Below, piece after piece: positions 15,938 through 23,791 of a stretch of 37,476 nt of DNA. The notes beneath the pieces were generated by a model that had not been told where the DNA came from, ran no database searches, and was given only the letters and a program-made list of their open reading frames with translations. The stretch's first letter is position 1. Every line of letters begins with the position of its first letter. Origin of the DNA: a virus; IMG/VR virus record IMGVR_UViG_3300024475_000160, positions 1-37,476 of that record, one strand, 5' to 3'. The translations under genes and the position numbers were made by a program.

Positions 15938-17266
15938 TTATTTACCCACCATTTCTATAGCCCGTCTAAGTCTAATTCTCTGTGCCGCAGTCAGTTCAGT
16001 AATATCCTGACTTGCTAACTCCTCTACAGGCATGCTACCAAAGTCAACGTAAGGCACTTTCTCTCCTATTAACTCGGATGGTATTTGCCCTAATTTCCCT
16101 TTTGCTTTATACTGCTCATTTACCGACTTCCATTCACCAATAGCTCTCTCCTGCGCATCAGCTAATAAGTTGTTAATTATACCTAAGTCATCAGCACCAT
16201 ACTCACCGTTGATGGCTCTGTTGATAGCGTTGACTACTCTATCCTCTAAGCCACCTACACCAGACCACACTTCAAGCTCTTTACTTGACTGAGTTTTCGC
16301 ACCAAAAGTCTTAGCTAAAGATGCCTGTATAGCCTTAGCTTCCCCTGTGAGCAAGGCTGTCTCTAAAGACTTAACATTAGCAGTCCTCTCCTTGATAGGC
16401 TTAATACTTTTAGACCACTTCTCTTCCAGAGCCAGCATATTCTTAAATACATCCTGATTACTGAGTGTTATGCTATTCCCCTCACGCTTCTCAGGTAGCG
16501 TGCCCGCAGGTGCTTCCACAAAGTTACCGTTATCATCCCTATACTTCACTACTACGTTTCCGTTTTTATCCGTAACGTAACCTCCTATTGCGGTAGAACC
16601 GTCGGGAAGTGTGAACCTCCCCATACCAACAGTATCTAACTTATCCTTTTCGTCTGGTTCAAGTAGTTCAAGGGCGGTGTTTTCAGTTAGTACACCTGTG
16701 ACAACAGCGTTGACTAAATCCTCACTTGCGCCGCGCCCTCTTAATATCGAAGCCATAGACGCGTTACCAGAGTCAAGTGTAGCCTTCTCCTGAGCCTCTT
16801 TAGCTTGCTGCCTCTCATCTTTAGCTAGATTCAAAGCCTGTTGATTTAGTTGCATAGACCAATCGCGAGCCTTTGTATCCCCGTACTTAACGGAGTACTC
16901 CAAGTACGCCTTGGCTTCTTGCGCCTTAGCCTGAGAAGGACTCAATTGCTTAGTCTGTGTGGTCATACCGCCCTGTGGTGTAGCTTGATTAGACTTCTGA
17001 GTGCTATAGTCCTTGCCTGCTACACTCTGCAATGCCGCCTCTTTAGCTGCAATAGCTTTTCCCTCAGCAGTCTCCTCGAAAGGAGTACCAAAGTACTTAG
17101 CACCTAATGCTCCTAAGAATGAACCAACACCTACACCAGCCTTCTCAGCCCCTGTAGATGCTCTATTCATATTAGTCTGAATAAGGCTGTTAATATTGCT
17201 AGAGTATTGTGCTTGTCTTTGTCGGATTATCTCATCCAATGTACTATCACCAAATATATTAGGCAT
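15938..17266 (-). CDS. Internal virion protein, T7 gp15 position (442 aa)
   Basis: Starts in a TAATG overlap with the preceding gene. The N-terminal region is charged and helical (DEIIRQRQAQYSSNINSLI) with a small Gly-rich hydrophobic segment (GVGVGSFLGALGAKYFGTPF); the middle has a beta-rich stretch (GRFTLPDGSTAIGGYVTDKN) and the rest is helical with possible coiled coils. The sequence shows no enzyme motif. I assign it to the ejection group by order (GNAT, 464-aa, 442-aa, 920-aa proteins), which parallels T7 genes 13-16. Confidence 0.65.
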   Translation of the reverse strand: MPNIFGDSTLDEIIRQRQAQYSSNINSLIQTNMNRASTGAEKAGVGVGSFLGALGAKYFGTPFEETAEGKAIAAKEAALQSVAGKDYSTQKSNQATPQGGMTTQTKQLSPSQAKAQEAKAYLEYSVKYGDTKARDWSMQLNQQALNLAKDERQQAKEAQEKATLDSGNASMASILRGRGASEDLVNAVVTGVLTENTALELLEPDEKDKLDTVGMGRFTLPDGSTAIGGYVTDKNGNVVVKYRDDNGNFVEAPAGTLPEKREGNSITLSNQDVFKNMLALEEKWSKSIKPIKERTANVKSLETALLTGEAKAIQASLAKTFGAKTQSSKELEVWSGVGGLEDRVVNAINRAINGEYGADDLGIINNLLADAQERAIGEWKSVNEQYKAKGKLGQIPSELIGEKVPYVDFGSMPVEELASQDITELTAAQRIRLRRAIEMVGK

Positions 17267-18660
17267 TACTTAGTACCTCCTGCTACCTTGTTGTAATCAA
17301 CTCTATAGTAGCCATCGTCGCCCATAATAACTGCTTCAGGTACAATGTGCATTACTTCCTGAGCCATTACACCGTATGGATTACTACTATCTAGACCTAG
17401 CTCTTTAGCTATATCATTCCATTCCCATGTGTACCATGAGATACCTGCATCGTCTGTTTCAACAAGCACTATGTTATTCTTTAAGCGTATGTCAGAACCC
17501 GCATAAATCGATGCCGCGCCAACCTGACCAGCCGCTCCAACGACTGAACCTAGGAAGCCTTTGCCATCTTTCTTCTCTTCCTTACCACTAGCCAGCATCT
17601 GACCAGCATTAGCAGCGGACATAGCACGGGCTTGCTCAGCACTAAGACCAAGTTTAAGTAACTCATTCTCAAGTGATGCAACACCTGTACCCATACCGAA
17701 TAATCCAGTACCAGCCTGTAGCAGTCCTTGCCTGTACTGATTTTGTAGGTTCTCATTAGCACCAAATACACTTAAATTCTGTTGACCTAGTGTACCACCT
17801 AGTCCAGCTAACTGCTGTGCAGAACCTTGCTGTGCATCAAAGCCTTGTAATTGTTGACCAAATAGAGAACTTTGTAATGCTTGTTGATTAGCAAGTTGCT
17901 GCTGTTGTGCGGACTGATTAGCACCAAAGCCCTGTAACTCTTGACCGAACTGAGCTTGTTGTTCACCGAATGCTTGGTTACGTGCATTGAATGCTGCATC
18001 AGCTAGAGCCTGTGACTGTGCTCTACCTAGTCCAAAGGCATCAGGATTAACGAATCCATCAGTACCTGCACCAGCACCTTCAGAAGCTATTCTAAGACCT
18101 AGACGACCTGAACCGAATAAGTCACTCTCAAGCTGTGAACGTTGCTGTGCAAAAGCAGGGTCTAGTAATTCTCTTTGCTGTCCAAATAACTCATTAGTCC
18201 TACCTTGTACATCAAAGTTAGGAGCAGAGAACTGAGCCGCTGGATTCAATGATTGATTGACTGCTGCATTTTGTAGTGAATTGATTTGTTGATTATCGAA
18301 TCCACCGAACTGAGTACCAACAGCTTGCTCATAAGCCCTACGCTGTAAGTCTTGTACGTTAGCACCATAGCCAAACTGATTAGGCTGTTGCATGAACGCA
18401 TTAGAGATACCACCAACTAGCTGATTAGCCCCTGCTAAGGACTGACCTTGCAAGTTAGAAAACTGCTCATTAGCAGTAGCACCAAACTCATTGTTAGCAT
18501 TACCGTACGCAGTACCAGAACCAGTAGTAAGTGTGAATGGCTTAAACTTAGCCTCTTCAGCCGCCTGCGCTACCTGTTTATTAATAGAAGAACCGCCACC
18601 TTTACCACCACCTTCCTTCATGGATTGGAACTTCTCGTGGAAGTTTATATACTTACTCAT
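17266..18660 (-). CDS. Gln/Ala-rich virion protein with C-terminal S74 chaperone-like domain (464 aa)
   Basis: Residues about 50-330 are rich in Gln, Asn, Phe, Gly and Ala with imperfect repeats (FGANQSAQQQQLANQQALQS). A hydrophobic part follows near residue 370. The last 76 residues look like an S74 intramolecular chaperone (SDIRLKNNIVL, then YTWEWND and GVMAQEV), with the expected Ser389 and Lys394 dyad at i and i+5. S74 domains usually trimerise and cut themselves off fibres, so one here, in the T7 gp14 position, is notable. The domain is short, lacking the long C-terminal helix of fibre S74 domains. Starts and ends in TAATG overlaps. Confidence 0.72.
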   Translation of the reverse strand: MSKYINFHEKFQSMKEGGGKGGGSSINKQVAQAAEEAKFKPFTLTTGSGTAYGNANNEFGATANEQFSNLQGQSLAGANQLVGGISNAFMQQPNQFGYGANVQDLQRRAYEQAVGTQFGGFDNQQINSLQNAAVNQSLNPAAQFSAPNFDVQGRTNELFGQQRELLDPAFAQQRSQLESDLFGSGRLGLRIASEGAGAGTDGFVNPDAFGLGRAQSQALADAAFNARNQAFGEQQAQFGQELQGFGANQSAQQQQLANQQALQSSLFGQQLQGFDAQQGSAQQLAGLGGTLGQQNLSVFGANENLQNQYRQGLLQAGTGLFGMGTGVASLENELLKLGLSAEQARAMSAANAGQMLASGKEEKKDGKGFLGSVVGAAGQVGAASIYAGSDIRLKNNIVLVETDDAGISWYTWEWNDIAKELGLDSSNPYGVMAQEVMHIVPEAVIMGDDGYYRVDYNKVAGGTK

Positions 18661-19082
18661 TAGCTATACTCCACTGGCAATTCATAAAACATAAACCTCT
18701 TCTTAAATCCATCATCTTTAAATACCTTTGACCAACCGACTCTACCGAATGACTCAATAATGTCACAGCCTTTCTCTTTAGCGTAGGCGCGTAGCCAGTA
18801 CAGCATATCATCTTTCCATAGAGCAAGCTCTTTGCCTGCTGTGAAGTGCATGATTAGTACCTTCATTTGAGGGTAGTGACTAGGTTCAGTAACAACAAAA
18901 CCATATACTTCATCACCTTCATGAGCAAGCCACAGCTGTTGGTTGATATTGCTATTAAGCCCTGACCTTATGTCATTAGCTGTAAAGCGACCATAGGTGT
19001 ACTCTGCGGCTTCTTCAGCATACCCTTTAATCTTATGCCACACCTTATCTATATTCTGTTTATCTATTAAGGTAATTTCCAT
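18660..19082 (-). CDS. GNAT-like/T7 gp13-position protein (140 aa)
   Basis: Pattern of GNAT acetyltransferases: an N-terminal helix region, WLAHEGDEVYGFVVTEP (beta strands 2-4), a central strand VLIMHFTAG, then a helix and YAKEKGCDIIESFGRVGW near the acetyl-CoA side. The classic R/QxxGxG/A loop is not clear, so it may be structural only. Similar genes stand before the ejection proteins in many podoviruses, at the place of T7 gp13. The frame is open from 19100, but I chose ATG 19082 for its TAATG overlap and AAGGA upstream. Confidence 0.7.
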   Translation of the reverse strand: MEITLIDKQNIDKVWHKIKGYAEEAAEYTYGRFTANDIRSGLNSNINQQLWLAHEGDEVYGFVVTEPSHYPQMKVLIMHFTAGKELALWKDDMLYWLRAYAKEKGCDIIESFGRVGWSKVFKDDGFKKRFMFYELPVEYS

Positions 19083-20014
19083 TACGAAATCCTTTTCCAC
19101 ATATAGACCACTACGTAAGGCTGTAAGTTACCATTAGCTAGTGCACCACCAGTACCAGTATTACCATGATTATGTGAACCGCCGCTACCAGTGCTACCTG
19201 TTATATTACCGCTTAGTAGACCTTGCCCACCTTGATAGCCCCCTGCCGAGCCTGGCGTTACTGACGAGTTTAACTCAACGAAACCCCCGCTGGGATGTAT
19301 AGTGTGGTTATGTGGCGGGATTTGAGAGGTAGTAAGCGTATGGCTACCTGTTGTATGTGTATGCCCCGCTATATCCTTTGTACCGCCTGTCTCGCCTAGA
19401 GTATCAAACGAAGCATCACCACCATCTATACCTACCATCACTCGCCCAGTACCAAAGGCTACCCATGTACCGAAGCCTACTAAGGTGGCTGGATTAGTAC
19501 TTACTGTAGCATTAGTATAAATAGAACCCACAGGGTAAATAGCTTGGAGGGCTGCATTGACTACTGATTGATAGTTGTTTAGAGCAGTAGTAACAAACGC
19601 TGTAGTAGCTATGCTTGTGTCATTATCGTTCGGAGCAGGAGTAGGGGCTGTAGGGTTACCAGTAAAGACAGGCGAAGCTATGTTAGCCTTTAAGTTAATG
19701 TTGCCTTGTAATGTCCCTTGTAGAGCTGTATCAGCCGCTTGGTACGCAGACGTAATAGCGTTAGTCTGAGTAGTGTCAGCACCAGTAACAAACGCTGTAG
19801 TAGCTAATTGTGTATTACTTGTACCAGCAGTAGCAGTAGGGGCAATAGGAGTACCAGTAAGAGTAGGGCTATTTGTATCAGCTTTAGTATTGATAGCTGT
19901 TTGTATAGCATTGAACTCATCGTCTATCTCTGTACCTGATACAATCTTTAGTGGGTTACCAGTAAGTAAAGCATCCTTACTAGCAAAATTTGTTGCCTTG
20001 ATATATGTTGCCAT
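19082..20014 (-). CDS. Tail fibre/collar-like protein with tail-collar C-terminus (310 aa)
   Basis: N-terminal half has two copies of a fibre repeat (SPTLTGTPIAPTATAGTSNT with QLATTAFV; SPVFTGNPTAPTPAPNDNDT with SIATTAFV), seen in many phage fibres. The C-terminal half begins AIYPVGSIYTNATVSTNP and continues GFGTWVAFGTGRVMVGID, then His/Gly-rich AGHTHTTGSHTLTTSQIPPH and a final LQPYVVVYMWKR. This is the microcystin-dependent-protein/gp10-like collar fold, often an adhesin tip. Histidines may bind metal. It lies between the gp12-like and gp13-like genes, joined to both by TAATG overlaps, so it probably attaches to the tail tube. Confidence 0.8.
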   Translation of the reverse strand: MATYIKATNFASKDALLTGNPLKIVSGTEIDDEFNAIQTAINTKADTNSPTLTGTPIAPTATAGTSNTQLATTAFVTGADTTQTNAITSAYQAADTALQGTLQGNINLKANIASPVFTGNPTAPTPAPNDNDTSIATTAFVTTALNNYQSVVNAALQAIYPVGSIYTNATVSTNPATLVGFGTWVAFGTGRVMVGIDGGDASFDTLGETGGTKDIAGHTHTTGSHTLTTSQIPPHNHTIHPSGGFVELNSSVTPGSAGGYQGGQGLLSGNITGSTGSGGSHNHGNTGTGGALANGNLQPYVVVYMWKRIS

Positions 20015-21570
20015 TATAATACCTTACCTTGTTTAACGTACGTTGAAATCTTTTGTAGTGAAAGAGGAGCACCATCTATCTCAGCCTCGAAACCTACTTG
20101 CATTATTGAGCCAGCACCAGCAGCAGGGGAACGAATCTGTTCAATTAGTAAGCCACCTGTGTATTCAGCTATACTATATTCCCCTATATTATACTCATAG
20201 ACAGCACCGCTAGATAGTATGTAAGGGAATGAACGGAACTGTGCATTATAGTCAAAGCCAATCTTCATAACAAAGTCTTGACCTGTAGCCCCTACTACTG
20301 TAGAAGCTATCCGTTTAGCTACCTTGATGACATTAGGTAATCCTAAATCAAAAGGGTTAGTGAAGTACACCATACGATACGACTCACCACCATCTTGATA
20401 ACCAAAGTATTCAGCTATACCATCAGACTGGGCTATGTATAGCTTATCTGAGCAGTCTAGGTAATCTTTATGGTCTAGTCCTGTCCATTCAGTAACACGA
20501 TATGAACCATCCTCTAATTCTTGCTGTGTATTGAAACAGTAGATGATACCGTTAGTAGGGAAACTAAGTAGGTAGAATGAATTACGAGGAGACCATGTAC
20601 TCTTAATGTTATCTGTCCCTTCAGCCTGTATGTTCTGAATAATATCATCCTTGATGTTCTTACTTATGTCTCTAATAGGCTGTGATTTTTCTTGTACTGT
20701 ACGGTTTAGTGATTGTACACCCGACTCACTAAGGAAGATGATATCTGAGCCTGTGTTCTGTACAGAGTCTCTAGCTATACAGCCTACACCTTCGATTACT
20801 TCCACTAAAGTTAATGATGTAGTAGAGATGCTAGTCTGAAAGTTATCGTTATCACCATAGATAATAATAGCTCTCTTACAGAATATAATTAAGTAACCGT
20901 TATGAGCACCTAGAGCTACTATCTCATCTGTACCATTAGTTAGTACACCAGATATATCCAATGAACCTGCAGTACCGCCCGCCCATGCAACACCATCCAA
21001 TGTATCTGTAAAGTATACAGTAGTTTTGTTTAGGTCAGTATCAGCAGCCCACAGCCTACCATAAGCAGACAGTACAGTATTAGCTTGAGGAGGAGTACCT
21101 AGCACTGAGGCGTGGGACTCAATAGTCTTGAACTCATCAGTAGTAGTCTCATTAGTGTAGTACAGTGGTTTGTACCCTCTTTGGAAGAAGTACTGTCTAT
21201 CATTGAGTGATACTGATTGCCAGTTACCAGCTGCTATTGTATCTGTAGTAGTAGGAGAGAGCGTAGTCAGGTCTAATACACCCTTATAGAATGTGTCAGC
21301 AGACCACGAGAGGTACGTATTAGCACCGTTAATATCAATAAAGTTAGTAAGCCCTAGTAAGTCAATACCTACGTTAGCATCAGCTATAGTATCCACTGAA
21401 GCACTACGAGTTACCCAACCTTTACGTGCGCCTAGTCTACCGAACTTATCTATGACGCAGTTATCAGCCTGACGAGCATACTGTATGTTAGCATTAACAC
21501 CAGACTCTTGAGTATTTAGCCCTAAGAACCCTACTGCATCTATTGAGGCTGATAGTAATTCCTTAGCCAT
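20014..21570 (-). CDS. Tail tube / stabilisation protein, T7 gp12 position (518 aa)
   Basis: Beta-rich protein. The N-terminus (AVGFLGLNTQESGVNANIQY, then ADNCVIDKFGRLGARKGWVT) matches phage nozzle and P22 gp10-like stabilisation proteins. Repeated beta blades follow (for example DEIVALGAHNGYLIIFCKRA, then IIYGD), suggesting a propeller-like domain. It should form the distal tail tube below the gp11-like ring. I chose ATG 21570, in a TAATG overlap with the previous gene, over 21585. Confidence 0.8.
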   Translation of the reverse strand: MAKELLSASIDAVGFLGLNTQESGVNANIQYARQADNCVIDKFGRLGARKGWVTRSASVDTIADANVGIDLLGLTNFIDINGANTYLSWSADTFYKGVLDLTTLSPTTTDTIAAGNWQSVSLNDRQYFFQRGYKPLYYTNETTTDEFKTIESHASVLGTPPQANTVLSAYGRLWAADTDLNKTTVYFTDTLDGVAWAGGTAGSLDISGVLTNGTDEIVALGAHNGYLIIFCKRAIIIYGDNDNFQTSISTTSLTLVEVIEGVGCIARDSVQNTGSDIIFLSESGVQSLNRTVQEKSQPIRDISKNIKDDIIQNIQAEGTDNIKSTWSPRNSFYLLSFPTNGIIYCFNTQQELEDGSYRVTEWTGLDHKDYLDCSDKLYIAQSDGIAEYFGYQDGGESYRMVYFTNPFDLGLPNVIKVAKRIASTVVGATGQDFVMKIGFDYNAQFRSFPYILSSGAVYEYNIGEYSIAEYTGGLLIEQIRSPAAGAGSIMQVGFEAEIDGAPLSLQKISTYVKQGKVL

Positions 21571-22220
21571 TAGACTACATACCACACTACTTCTTCAGGA
21601 TGTTTCGCTACGTCAATAGCTACTGCATCTGATAGTTCTCTACGTGCTTTCTCAAAGGCTGACGTGGTCGACATGCCTCCATCTTCACCACGCTCCTCTA
21701 CAGCCATAGCGTAGGCTAGTAGTTCTACTGGTTTAGAAGGTACTAATATAATATCTGAATCTTCCACTAACGGCTCAGAACGTACACAAGCATTGAAGGT
21801 TAAGTCGTATATAGCATCAGGGACAGGGTACAAGTCAATCAGTGTATCATTATCAGCACTAACGCCATTAAAGCAGTAATACAACGGAGCACCTGTCTCT
21901 GGCGTATCTGTACTAAGGAATAGTTTATTGAACTCACGTACAGTCTTAGGGCGCATCTCTGTATTAGTGGTATCATTCCATACATCAATAATAGTAAAGC
22001 CAGACTCAGTAGTATTTAGCTCCATATTAAAAGCACCTTCTACTGTACTTCCTTGCAGTGTAGTACGAATAGCTGACCAGTTCCATGCGTTCTCTACTTC
22101 CTGCTTTGCATCACTAATTAAGATGCCTAGCATAGCAGAGTACTCTGTTTGGTTTACAGTATCTACTTGTCGTTCTCTTAAGCGTACGAGAAGATTGTTT
22201 ACTAATTCTAGGTATGTCAT
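21570..22220 (-). CDS. Tail tubular / head completion protein, T7 gp11 position (216 aa)
   Basis: N-terminal MTYLELVNNLLVRLRERQVD and SDAKQEVENAWNWSAIRTT match the adaptor proteins that sit below the portal (T7 gp11 type). The C-terminal half is helical (KPVELLAYAMAVEERGEDGG). It is the first gene of a late sub-operon started by a strong promoter at 22248-22276, with AGGTAA upstream of the ATG. It should form the ring linking portal and tail tube. Confidence 0.82.
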   Translation of the reverse strand: MTYLELVNNLLVRLRERQVDTVNQTEYSAMLGILISDAKQEVENAWNWSAIRTTLQGSTVEGAFNMELNTTESGFTIIDVWNDTTNTEMRPKTVREFNKLFLSTDTPETGAPLYYCFNGVSADNDTLIDLYPVPDAIYDLTFNACVRSEPLVEDSDIILVPSKPVELLAYAMAVEERGEDGGMSTTSAFEKARRELSDAVAIDVAKHPEEVVWYVV

Positions 22221-22247
22221 GTAGTTTGTTACCTGTAAAGTTTATTT

Positions 22248-22276
22248 AATATAGCATACTTCTAGGGGAATGTCAA
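22248..22276 (-). promoter_or_regulatory. Sigma-70-type late promoter before the tail genes
   Basis: Read on the minus strand: TTGACA (22276-22271), a 17-bp spacer ending AGTATGC, then TATATT (22253-22248). The -35 overlaps the holin stop codon, and an A/T-rich tract lies upstream. The spacer end and -10 (AGTATGCTATA) are the same as in the capsid promoter at 28200-28228. Confidence 0.85.
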
Positions 22277-22662
22277 TCTTTATTTTTAAATTGTTTAGCT
22301 ATCTTCTCAGCTGAACGTCCTACTACATAGCCACCTAGTCCTATCTGTAGTAAGTTCCAGATTTGGTCAGGTAAAGCCAGTACAGGAGCATCTGACCAGA
22401 ACAGGGATAAGTACGGGTAGAGGATATAGTTATTAGCTATGATAGCTGTAAAGACTAACATAGTGATTGGTCGCCATGTAGAAGTGATAGCGTGCTCAGA
22501 CTTAGCCTCAGCGACTATGACGTTCATAGAGGCTTCTATCTCTTTCAGAGCACCTGCTTGACTGAGCTGTAGTAGTTTTAGCTGTGCTTCTGCTTTAGCT
22601 TCAGGGTCAGGAATGACCTTGTCTATGATAGAAGTTACAGCAGGTATTAGTAGATTAATCAT
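22273..22662 (-). CDS. Holin, 3-transmembrane superfamily
   Basis: Lysis protein that opens the inner membrane for the endolysin. The pattern is that of the PF11351-type holins: IPDPEAKAEAQLKLLQLSQAG, AEAKSEHAITSTWRPITMLV, then membrane segments around residues 3-15, 66-85 and 97-115 (ITMLVFTAIIANNYILYPYL and LLQIGLGGYVVGRSAEKIA). The positive C-terminus should face the cytoplasm. It overlaps the previous gene by 4 bases. Lysis genes thus lie between tail-fibre and tail-tube genes, apart from the lysozyme at 31913. Confidence 0.88.
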   Translation of the reverse strand: MINLLIPAVTSIIDKVIPDPEAKAEAQLKLLQLSQAGALKEIEASMNVIVAEAKSEHAITSTWRPITMLVFTAIIANNYILYPYLSLFWSDAPVLALPDQIWNLLQIGLGGYVVGRSAEKIAKQFKNKD

Positions 22663-22958
22663 TTATTCACTTTACTATCTAGTTGTCTCTGAACCCAGTC
22701 CTTGAACTCTTTTTGGTCTGCCTCTGACCATCGAGTATTCTCTACTTTAGATAGGCGTTTATCTATTCCGTTGATAACACGCTCTAAGCTGTTCATACTT
22801 CCTGTAAGATGGACTAACGTCTCGCCGTACACATTCACACTAGCTTCGATGCGAGTAAGCATAATGACATTGTTATATGTAGTCCAACACGTCCACGACA
22901 TCATTAAAGCAACGATACCCGCCATTGCTTCAGCCGCATATTTTTCTAACAACGACAT
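22659..22958 (-). CDS. Single-pass membrane protein with coiled coil, candidate spanin (99 aa)
   Basis: A hydrophobic segment at about residues 12-32 (MAGIVALMMSWTCWTTYNNV) is followed by a likely coiled coil (TGSMNSLERVINGIDKRLSK, then VENTRW) and a charged C-terminus. GGAG lies about 6 bases before the ATG. Next to the holin, this layout fits an inner-membrane spanin, but no matching outer-membrane lipoprotein was seen overlapping it, so the role is not certain. Confidence 0.65.
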   Translation of the reverse strand: MSLLEKYAAEAMAGIVALMMSWTCWTTYNNVIMLTRIEASVNVYGETLVHLTGSMNSLERVINGIDKRLSKVENTRWSEADQKEFKDWVQRQLDSKVNK

Positions 22959-22981
22959 AGTCGCTCCTTTGTCAGACAGAG

Positions 22982-23494
22982 TCAGTCCAGTAAAATACTA
23001 ATTAAAAGAAACGCCAGTACAATGTCTTGAATACCACCATAGATGTATTCAGCGTGTTTCCACTTAACAGTACTTGTGCCTTTTGCAAAATCTAAGCTGA
23101 TTTGAAAACCTAAAGACAAGGTAATAATAGATAAGAATACTAATAGAGGGTCTAGTACAAATACTAAGGGAACTAGTGTTGGAAACCACCAGTAAAAGCC
23201 ACGTACAACTAAAGCTATCTTATTGTATTGGTCTGTACCACAATCAGCAAACTTAGAAGCTATCCACTTAATGCCGTTCTTCTCACCTTCGTTTCCGCAT
23301 CTCAAGAGTGAACCACATTGCTGTCCAATCCATTCTCCCCAACCCATTGACTCACCAGCTAAATAGCCTACTGCTACAGCAACACCGATATAGGGATTCC
23401 AAGTAGCCAGTCCAAATAAGATACCAATTACTATTGCATTGACTTTAGCAAAGTAGGCGTATGCACCGCGTAGTCTGTTAAGGTAGTAGAACAT
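22982..23494 (-). CDS. Multi-pass membrane protein of unknown function (170 aa)
   Basis: Likely four or five membrane segments (KVNAIVIGILFGLATW; YIGVAVAVGYLAG; WFPTLVPLVFVLDP; LLVFLSIITLSLGF; IVLAFLLISILL). Between them is GESMGWGEWIGQQCGSLLRC, a pattern I recall in uncharacterised phage membrane proteins near fibre genes. I chose ATG 23494, which overlaps the previous stop (TAATG), over the longer frame. With its neighbours it may belong to lysis or receptor blocking; neither is shown. Confidence 0.68.
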   Translation of the reverse strand: MFYYLNRLRGAYAYFAKVNAIVIGILFGLATWNPYIGVAVAVGYLAGESMGWGEWIGQQCGSLLRCGNEGEKNGIKWIASKFADCGTDQYNKIALVVRGFYWWFPTLVPLVFVLDPLLVFLSIITLSLGFQISLDFAKGTSTVKWKHAEYIYGGIQDIVLAFLLISILLD

Positions 23495-23790
23495 TACACT
23501 ACCGCCAATCGAGCTTCTGCCCGTAAAGCTAGTACATCTGCTGGGATAGCTACGCCTGTTTCTTGTTCGCGTATGACGTACCAATCAGTAGAGGCTAAGT
23601 AAGCTAAACTCTCCGCATTAACTCTTGCTTGCTCTTGAGTATCTAGTTCCGCTTGAGTAAACTCTGGTTCAGGTGTATTACCTTCAGATAACCATAATAG
23701 GTAATCTTGATATGGTTTATGTATAGATATCATTGGAATAATCTGTCCATTATCTTGCCTTTTAATCATATCCATATATTTTTTATACAT
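23494..23790 (-). CDS. Tail fibre assembly chaperone-like protein (98 aa)
   Basis: The C-terminal half (YLASTDWYVIREQETGVAIP, then ADVLALRAEAR) has the usual pattern of phage tail assembly chaperones that are encoded right after a fibre gene. It follows the fibre at 23792, with GGAGG just upstream of the ATG inside the fibre's last codons. It should help fold or trimerise that fibre. Confidence 0.78.
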   Translation of the reverse strand: MYKKYMDMIKRQDNGQIIPMISIHKPYQDYLLWLSEGNTPEPEFTQAELDTQEQARVNAESLAYLASTDWYVIREQETGVAIPADVLALRAEARLAVV

Positions 23791-23791
23791 T

